From assembly GCA_903918755.1 (NCBI GenBank), contig CAIXFN010000050.1, positions 1-44,548 on the forward strand: a stretch of DNA of 44,548 bases, in the 5' to 3' direction. The position numbers were made by a program, and so were the translations under genes. The first letter of the stretch is position 1. Each line of letters opens with the position of its first letter. Shown here piece after piece: positions 39,593 to 44,548 of this stretch. A model generated the notes under the pieces. That model saw only the letters and a program-made list of their open reading frames with translations. It did no database searches and had not been told where the DNA came from. Source of the stretch: an uncultured Pedosphaera sp. Lineage in GTDB: Bacteria > Verrucomicrobiota > Verrucomicrobiia > Limisphaerales > Pedosphaeraceae.

Positions 39593-41767
39593 TTACCGGC
39601 GGGTGTAATATTTCTCCGTATACTCAGCCACCATCCGGCGCGTGCTGAACTGCGGCACCAGGGTCACCATCGCCCGACGGATCATTTGGATCCAGCGGCG
39701 GGGCACGCCCAGGCTGTCCCGGTCAAAGAAGGTGGGAATGACGGTTTCCGTGAGCGCGCGATACAGATTCGCACTGTCCACCCGATCCTGTTCCTCGATG
39801 GTTGCCGCGTGCGAATCCTCGCCAATGGCAAAGCCGTTGGTGCCGTCAAAACCTTCCCGCCACCAGCCATCCAGAATGCTGAGATTCAGGCAGCCGTGGC
39901 AGGTTCCTTTCATGCCGCTCGTGCCGGACGCCTCCAAGGGGCGGCGGGGATTGTTCAGCCAGATATCGCAACCGGAAACCAATTGCCGGGCCACATGGAC
40001 ATCATAGTTTTCTAGGAACACCAGGTGTCCTTTCATGTCCGTATACTTGCTCAGGTGGATGATGTTCTGGATGAAGCGCTTGCCCTCATCATCGCGCGGA
40101 TGGGCCTTGCCGGCAAAAATGAACTGGATCGGGCGGGCCGAATCGCGGGTCAGCCGCACGATGTTTTCCATTTGTTGGAAAATCAACGGCGCGCGCTTGT
40201 AGGTGGCGAACCGCCGGGCAAAACCAATGGTCAACGCGTCAGGATTCAACAGTTGGTCGAACGCAATGAAGTCCGATTGCGTGTTCCGGTAGCCCTGCCT
40301 TTCCAGGCGGCGGCGGGCAAATTCAATCAACTCGCGCCGCAGGGAATAACGCAAGGCCCAGAGTTCTTCATCCGAAATGAAGGCCGGATCCGCCAGTTTG
40401 TCCCAAAAAGCGCTGGAATTGATCTGTTGGTCCAGCGCGTCCGGCGTGAGTGCCACCGTGGCCGTTTCGGAACCGTTCGTTGTGGTGAGGCGCCGGCGCC
40501 AGTAGCGGCGGACGGTGCCCTTCATCCAGCCCAGCAGATGCACCCCATTCGTGATGTGGCCAATCGGGACTTTCTCCACCGGCACGCCCGGATACAGCAC
40601 CTGCCACATGTGGCGGCTGACTTCGCCGTGCAATTCGCTGACCCCGTTGGCCGCCCGGCAAACCTTCAGGGCGAGCACGGTCATGCAGAACGGTTCGGAC
40701 CCGTTCGCCGGGTTCACCCGGCCCAGACCGAGGACCTCCTGCCAGGGCAGTTTCAGGCCGCCGCAGTATTTATGCAGGGCATAGTCCATCAATTCAGGCG
40801 TGAAGCGGTCGTGGCCGGCTTCCACCGGCGTGTGGGTCGTGAAAATGCACTCGGTGCGCGTGGCGGCCAGGGCGGCTTCCGGCGTGACTCCGGAGTCGAG
40901 CTTTTCCCGGAGCAGTTCCAGGATCAAAAAGGCCGCGTGGCCCTCGTTCATGTGGAAGACCGAGGGCGCCACGCCCAAGGCCCGCAGCAGGCGCACTCCG
41001 CCAATGCCCAGCAGGATTTCCTGCATGATGCGGGTGGTGGTGTCACCGCCGTAAACCCGCAGGGTGAGGTCGCGGAAGTGCTGCGGATTTTCCGGCCGGT
41101 TGGCGTCGATCAGGTAAACGGGGTTGCGGCCCACGTTCACCCGCCAGACCTGGAAAAAGACTTCCGTGGCGGTGATGTCCACCGAGCAAACCAGGGGCTG
41201 TCCCTGGGCATTTAGCACCGGCTCAATCGGCAGGTTCTTCGGGTTCAGCAGGGTATAATACTCCGTCTGCCAGTTTTCCTGATTGATCGCCTGTTGGAAA
41301 TAACCTTCCCGGTAAAAGAGCGAGATGCCGACGAAGCCGATCCCGAGATCGCTTGCGGATTTGGCGTGATCGCCCGCCAGAATGCCGAGCCCGCCGGCCG
41401 CGATCGGCAGGGTCTCGTGGAAGCCAAACTCGGCGGAAAAATAGGCGACCGGGTTTTGGTACAGCGCCGGCGCCGCCGTGTGCGCCCAGGTCTGGGGCTC
41501 GTTCAGGTAGGCCTCAAAGGAAGCGAGCACCGCGCCCACCCGGGTGGCGAATTCCCGATCCTGCAACCGCACCCGGAGTTCCGTGGCCGAGACCTCGTGC
41601 AGAATGGCCACCGCATTGTGATACAGATTTTGCCAGCCCCGGGGCGAGAGATCGTGGAAAACTTCCTGCGCCTCCTGGTTCCAGGTCCACCAAAGGTTGT
41701 GGGCCAGCTTGTGGAGCCCGTTGACCAGGAAATCCAATTCGGCGGGGTTCAATGGTGTGTGCTTCAT
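39593..41767 (-). CDS. glgP: Alpha-glucan (glycogen) phosphorylase, short type
   Basis: 724 residues from the ATG at 41767, after which MKHTPLNPAELDFLVNGL leads into the family N-terminus HNLWWTWNQEAQEVF. It catalyses phosphorolysis of glycogen to glucose-1-phosphate in the cytoplasm. Seen: AYFSAEFGFHETLPIAAGGLG, FHMNEGHAAFLILE, IFTTHTPVEAGHDRF, IGHITNGVH and the pyridoxal-phosphate site EASGTSGMKG (Lys620). The length and the absence of the regulatory N-terminal extension place it with the bacterial/archaeal short form (the TIGR02094-type phosphorylases), not the muscle type. The Lys is followed by GTCHGCLN, where relatives more often have A-x-x-N-G; the rest is regular. The frame is open to 41815. 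It is a single gene, divergent from the ABC permeases. Confidence 0.95.
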   Translation of the reverse strand: MKHTPLNPAELDFLVNGLHKLAHNLWWTWNQEAQEVFHDLSPRGWQNLYHNAVAILHEVSATELRVRLQDREFATRVGAVLASFEAYLNEPQTWAHTAAPALYQNPVAYFSAEFGFHETLPIAAGGLGILAGDHAKSASDLGIGFVGISLFYREGYFQQAINQENWQTEYYTLLNPKNLPIEPVLNAQGQPLVCSVDITATEVFFQVWRVNVGRNPVYLIDANRPENPQHFRDLTLRVYGGDTTTRIMQEILLGIGGVRLLRALGVAPSVFHMNEGHAAFLILELLREKLDSGVTPEAALAATRTECIFTTHTPVEAGHDRFTPELMDYALHKYCGGLKLPWQEVLGLGRVNPANGSEPFCMTVLALKVCRAANGVSELHGEVSRHMWQVLYPGVPVEKVPIGHITNGVHLLGWMKGTVRRYWRRRLTTTNGSETATVALTPDALDQQINSSAFWDKLADPAFISDEELWALRYSLRRELIEFARRRLERQGYRNTQSDFIAFDQLLNPDALTIGFARRFATYKRAPLIFQQMENIVRLTRDSARPIQFIFAGKAHPRDDEGKRFIQNIIHLSKYTDMKGHLVFLENYDVHVARQLVSGCDIWLNNPRRPLEASGTSGMKGTCHGCLNLSILDGWWREGFDGTNGFAIGEDSHAATIEEQDRVDSANLYRALTETVIPTFFDRDSLGVPRRWIQMIRRAMVTLVPQFSTRRMVAEYTEKYYTRR

Positions 41768-41825
41768 ACGCGATCGGTCATTCTCGTCAGTCTGTGATGT
41801 TGGGCCCGGCTGCATTCCGCCTCCA

Positions 41826-41886
41826 ACCGGTCGGACCGGTGGGGCGGTTTAAAAAATAATTTCAAACGGACGGGAATCCTTTCCCG
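41826..41886. promoter_or_regulatory. Inverted repeats in the divergent glgP/ABC-permease region
   Basis: ACCGGT-CGG-ACCGGT at 41826-41840 is a symmetric site that could bind a dimeric regulator. A 6-bp hairpin CGGGAA-TCCT-TTCCCG lies at 41871-41886, upstream of the permease GTG start. An A/T-rich run (TTTAAAAAATAAT, 41848-41860) sits between them and may hold a promoter. All roles are inference. Confidence 0.3.
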
Positions 41887-41923
41887 CCGGCGTCGCATCT
41901 GTTACAAACCCACCCGCAATGCT

Positions 41924-42727
41924 GTGAAAAAATACTGGCACGTCATTAATATCGGAATTCAGAATAATCTAACGTACCGGGTGAATTTCCTGTTCCGGGC
42001 GGTCTTTGGGTTTGTACCGCTGCTGGCGACAGTTTATTTGTGGCGGGCCATCTATCAAGGGAAAAATGGCGGGAATGTGGCGGATTATTCCCTCGCCCAG
42101 ATGACTTCCTATTATCTCCTCGTCACGGTCGTGGACGCTTTCACCGTCGTGAGCGAAGACGACTGGCAGATTGCGGCGGATATCAAGGATGGAAATATCA
42201 GCCAGTTTCTCCTGAAGCCGATTGATTATCTCAGTTACCGGTTATGCTTGTACCTGGCCGGCCGATTGATTTATCTGGCGGTGGCGGCCATCCCGCTCCT
42301 GCTGTTCATTTATTGCCTGCGTGCGTATTTTGTGCCACCGGGTGGATGGTTGGTGCTGGCGGAATTTCTGTTCTCCGTGGGGCTCACCGCGCTGCTCCAG
42401 TTTTTCATGTCCTACACCATGGCCCTCCTTGCCTTTTGGGTGCTGGAGGTTTCCACGTTCATTTTCATCCTTTTCGCGTTCGAATATCTGGCCAGCGGAC
42501 ATCTTTTTCCCCTGGATATTCTGCCGCCCGCGTTGCACCGCGTTCTGGATTTCACCCCGTTTCCTTATCAAATGTACTTTCCGGTGGGAATTTACATGGG
42601 CCGGATCACCGGCAGCGAACTGCTGCAGGGGTTGTTCATCCAGGCGAGTTGGGTTTTGGGGGCCTACCTGCTCGCGCGGTGGGTTTGGTCCCGCGGCATC
42701 CGCAAATATTCCGCAGTGGGAGGCTGA
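41924..42727 (+). CDS. ABC-2 type transporter permease subunit A
   Basis: 267 residues with six membrane spans and a short cytoplasmic N-terminus (MKKYWHVINIGIQNNLTYR). The pattern, including FTVVSEDDWQIAADIKDGNI, LLKPIDYLSYRL, and FPLDILPPALHRVLDFTPF near the end, matches the paired permeases of the uncharacterised ABC-2 family (COG4587/COG3694 type, PF06182). In that family two different permeases and one ATPase form an exporter of unknown substrate. The start is GTG at 41924; I see no ATG that keeps the first conserved segment. The partner permease follows after three bases. Confidence 0.85.
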   Translation: MKKYWHVINIGIQNNLTYRVNFLFRAVFGFVPLLATVYLWRAIYQGKNGGNVADYSLAQMTSYYLLVTVVDAFTVVSEDDWQIAADIKDGNISQFLLKPIDYLSYRLCLYLAGRLIYLAVAAIPLLLFIYCLRAYFVPPGGWLVLAEFLFSVGLTALLQFFMSYTMALLAFWVLEVSTFIFILFAFEYLASGHLFPLDILPPALHRVLDFTPFPYQMYFPVGIYMGRITGSELLQGLFIQASWVLGAYLLARWVWSRGIRKYSAVGG

Positions 42728-42730
42728 AGC

Positions 42731-43588
42731 ATGGCGATCTCTCCTGAACCTGTTGCCCCCAGCCGGGGCGCTTCCTCGCCCGGTCGCCGCGCCACCCTGG
42801 TTCGTTACCTGAGCATCTACGCCGCGTTGTGGAAGAATTCGGTCACGCGGGAGATGGGTTTCAAATCCAATTTCCTCTTGTGGATTCTGGTCGAGTTGTT
42901 GTGGTTCGGGCTGCAACTGACCTTCATGGGAGTGCTCTACTTGCACACGGATACCATCGGCGACTGGACGCAATGGCAGGTGGTGCTGCTGGTCGGCACC
43001 AGCCATTTCATCCAGCAAATCTTCCAGGCATTTTTTCTCACGAATTGCACCCAGCTTTCCGAGTTGGTTCGCACCGGCAAATTGGATTTTCTCCTGCTCC
43101 TGCCGATCAACACCCGCTTCATCATTTCCTTCCGCCAGGTGGACCTTGGCGGTTTCATCAATGCCGGTTCGGCCATTGGTGTGATGGCCTACGCGGCCCA
43201 CCGGTTGCACCTCTCTCCCTCGGCGCTCCAAATCGCTGGGTTTTTTGTGCTCTGCGGGGTGGGGGTCACCATCCACTACTCGCTGATGTTTTTGCTTTCC
43301 AGCATTTGTTTTTGGACCGTGCGCGCCCAGGGCATCGTCTGGGGGTATTACAACCTGTTCAATATCGCCCGCATGCCGGATAACGCGTTCCACGGCTTTT
43401 TCCGCGCGTTCTTCTCGTTTGCCGTGCCCATGCTCCTGGTTTCCAACGTGCCGGCGCGCGTTCTGGTCGGTAAACTGGACTCCCCCACTCCGGTGCTGGT
43501 CTTGTTGCTCATGGGCGCGGCTTGTCTGGCGGTCTCGGAATGGGGGTGGCGCAAGTCCCTGCGCCAATACACCAGCGCCAGTTCTTGA
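42731..43588 (+). CDS. ABC-2 type transporter permease subunit B
   Basis: 285 residues with six predicted spans. A GGAGG lies 8 bases before the ATG at 42731, the best ribosome site in this region. An N-terminal stretch of about 30 residues precedes the family start (YAALWKNSVTREMGFKSNFL). Typical segments are VGTSHFIQQIFQAFF, LVRTGKLDFLLLLPINTRF, RMPDNAFHGFFRAFFSFAVP and the terminal basic end. It pairs with the upstream gene to form the membrane part of an exporter. No ATP-binding subunit is encoded on either side within the window: upstream is glgP and downstream is an amino-acid permease. Confidence 0.85.
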   Translation: MAISPEPVAPSRGASSPGRRATLVRYLSIYAALWKNSVTREMGFKSNFLLWILVELLWFGLQLTFMGVLYLHTDTIGDWTQWQVVLLVGTSHFIQQIFQAFFLTNCTQLSELVRTGKLDFLLLLPINTRFIISFRQVDLGGFINAGSAIGVMAYAAHRLHLSPSALQIAGFFVLCGVGVTIHYSLMFLLSSICFWTVRAQGIVWGYYNLFNIARMPDNAFHGFFRAFFSFAVPMLLVSNVPARVLVGKLDSPTPVLVLLLMGAACLAVSEWGWRKSLRQYTSASS

Positions 43589-43894
43589 TCCAGTCCGCGC
43601 GGCCGCGCCGGGAGTCATCAACCGCAAAGTTGGTTGGGGCAAATCAGGTTCGGAGTTCCGCCTTCCCTGGCCTGCGACCTGTCCGGCGAAGCCTCGGCGA
43701 AGACGGAAGCTTCCGAGCGAAGCACGGCAGGCGGTCGGGGCCTCCGCCAATACCCTCGCGCGCGCTTTTTCCCACGCACCACACTCTCCGTCCCCGGCCC
43801 GCACACCAATGGAAAATGACTTGCCCGTCGCCTTGCCGGATCAGTAGCATCCTCGCGTCGGCAGCCCATCAGCCTCTGCTGGCAACCAAAACCC
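43589..43894. other. Intergenic region with repeat-like sequence
   Basis: The stretch around 43645-43730 (GGAGTTCCGCC... then GTCCGGCGAAGCCTCGG and GGAAGCTTCCGAGCGAAGC) has the look of dispersed intergenic repeats found in related genomes. GGAAGCTTCC at about 43706-43715 is a perfect palindrome. No gene is supported on either strand. Confidence 0.35.
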
Positions 43895-44548
43895 ATGGCG
43901 GACGATCTCCCCAAAAGCCCACCGCAGGCCACCCCGGACCAAACCCGGGCCGCCGTCATCTCCGAGGATGAACGCAACCTTCGGCGCCTGGGCTATCAAC
44001 CGGAGTTGCTCCGCCGGATGTCCGGGTTTTCCAATTTCGCCATTTCGCTTTCCATCATTTGCATCCTGGCCGGCGGCATTACCTCGTTTCAATTCGGCTT
44101 TTGCGGGGTGGGAGGCGCGGCCATCGGGGTGGGGTGGCCGCTGTTGTGCGCCTTCTCCCTGGTCGTGGCTTTGAGCATGGCGCAAATCGCCTCCGCCTTT
44201 CCGACCGCCGGCGGACTCTACCATTGGGCCTCGATTCTGGGGGGGCGGGGCTGGGGTTGGACCACGGCCTGGTTCAATCTCATCGGCCTGATTACGGTTG
44301 TCGCTGCGGTGGATGCGGGGGCCTACGATTTTCTTGCCGGCGCGTTTCACTGGCCCACGGGCGGCCATCCCGACGCCTGCCGCAACGCCGGGATGGCTGC
44401 ATTGCTGCTTTCCCAGGCATTCATCAATCACCGCGGCATCCGCCTGACCACGCGGTTGACCGATCTGTGCGGCTATTTGATTCTGCTCATTGCCCCGGTG
44501 ATTACCGTGGCCATGCTGTGGTACGCGCCGCACTGGGACTGGTCGCGG
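43895..44548 (+). CDS. APC-superfamily amino-acid permease, N-terminal part (cut by window end)
   Basis: ATG at 43895 and 218 codons in frame to the last base. A cytoplasmic N-terminus of about 45 residues carries the family lead-in EDERNLRRLGYQPELLRRMS and then the first span FSNFAISLSIICILAGGI. Further signatures are VGGAAIGVGWPLL, MAQIASAFPTAGGLYHWAS and GWGWTTAWFNLIGLIT, all typical of the GABA/amino-acid/choline-type permease group. About five spans are visible and the rest lies outside the window. The substrate cannot be told; related proteins import amino acids or amines. It lies 306 bases after the ABC permeases and is probably a separate unit. Confidence 0.9.
   Translation, partial: MADDLPKSPPQATPDQTRAAVISEDERNLRRLGYQPELLRRMSGFSNFAISLSIICILAGGITSFQFGFCGVGGAAIGVGWPLLCAFSLVVALSMAQIASAFPTAGGLYHWASILGGRGWGWTTAWFNLIGLITVVAAVDAGAYDFLAGAFHWPTGGHPDACRNAGMAALLLSQAFINHRGIRLTTRLTDLCGYLILLIAPVITVAMLWYAPHWDWSR

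Noticed and set aside
42242-43804. A 520-codon minus-strand frame opposite the ABC permeases
   Set aside because: Rich in Q, R, G and H with no domain; the plus strand encodes two typical multi-span permeases with a good ribosome site.

Overview
The window looks like a piece of a chromosome from a Verrucomicrobiota bacterium, most likely of the Pedosphaera/Limisphaerales type. This is an inference from gene style, not a database result. The DNA is GC-rich. It carries several large exported proteins full of beta-strand, FN3-like and beta-helix repeats that are rich in T, N and G. Many of the C-termini follow the verrucomicrobial pattern of a terminal strand ending in FYR/FFR/FLR plus a few residues. 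Several intergenic regions hold palindromic repeats of the dispersed type.

Positions 1-6195 are a patchwork. They hold the end of an unknown gene, a GAF-PAS-PAS histidine kinase that stops inside its ATP-binding domain, a decayed C-terminus of an exported protein, structured intergenic repeats, a spermidine-synthase-like methyltransferase, a small membrane protein, tRNA-Thr(UGU), and a PIN-toxin/antitoxin pair whose genes overlap by ATGA. Positions 6196-9868 (minus strand) hold three exported proteins in a row: a protein with an S74 intramolecular chaperone, a sphingomyelinase-D-like phospholipase with a PLAT domain, and a small 'GGFW' protein. Positions 10423-13941 hold an ankyrin protein, an exported S1/P1 nuclease and an exported metallo-beta-lactamase-fold protein.

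The centre of the window, 14340-34074, is a compact plus-strand set of four exported proteins with almost no space between them. The first is a giant protein of about 4,388 residues. It begins with seven tandem units of 217-233 residues, each with a C-x-C-[YF] motif. These are followed by carboxypeptidase-regulatory-like, InlB-like, FN3, beta-helix and Ig-like modules, a hydrophobic segment, and a C-terminal Hint (hedgehog/intein) domain with an atypical end. Next, overlapping by GTGA, is a protein of about 1,341 residues with OmpL47-like, FlgD-like and six-blade TolB-like propeller parts. Then come an exported tandem rhodanese with one intact cysteine, and an exported protein with FN3-like and cohesin-like parts. 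Together they suggest a surface assembly with autoprocessing and thiol/sulfur chemistry. I know of no described system with this layout, and this is the best candidate for an undescribed system here.

Positions 34139-44548 hold a 52-codon membrane-protein gene directly behind a perfect hairpin, an exported coiled-coil protein, an acyltransferase-3 membrane enzyme, two tandem paralogous O-antigen-ligase/polymerase-like proteins, a short-type alpha-glucan phosphorylase (glgP), two ABC-2 permease subunits without a visible ATPase, and the first 218 codons of an APC amino-acid permease. These genes point to surface-polysaccharide modification, glycogen use and transport.
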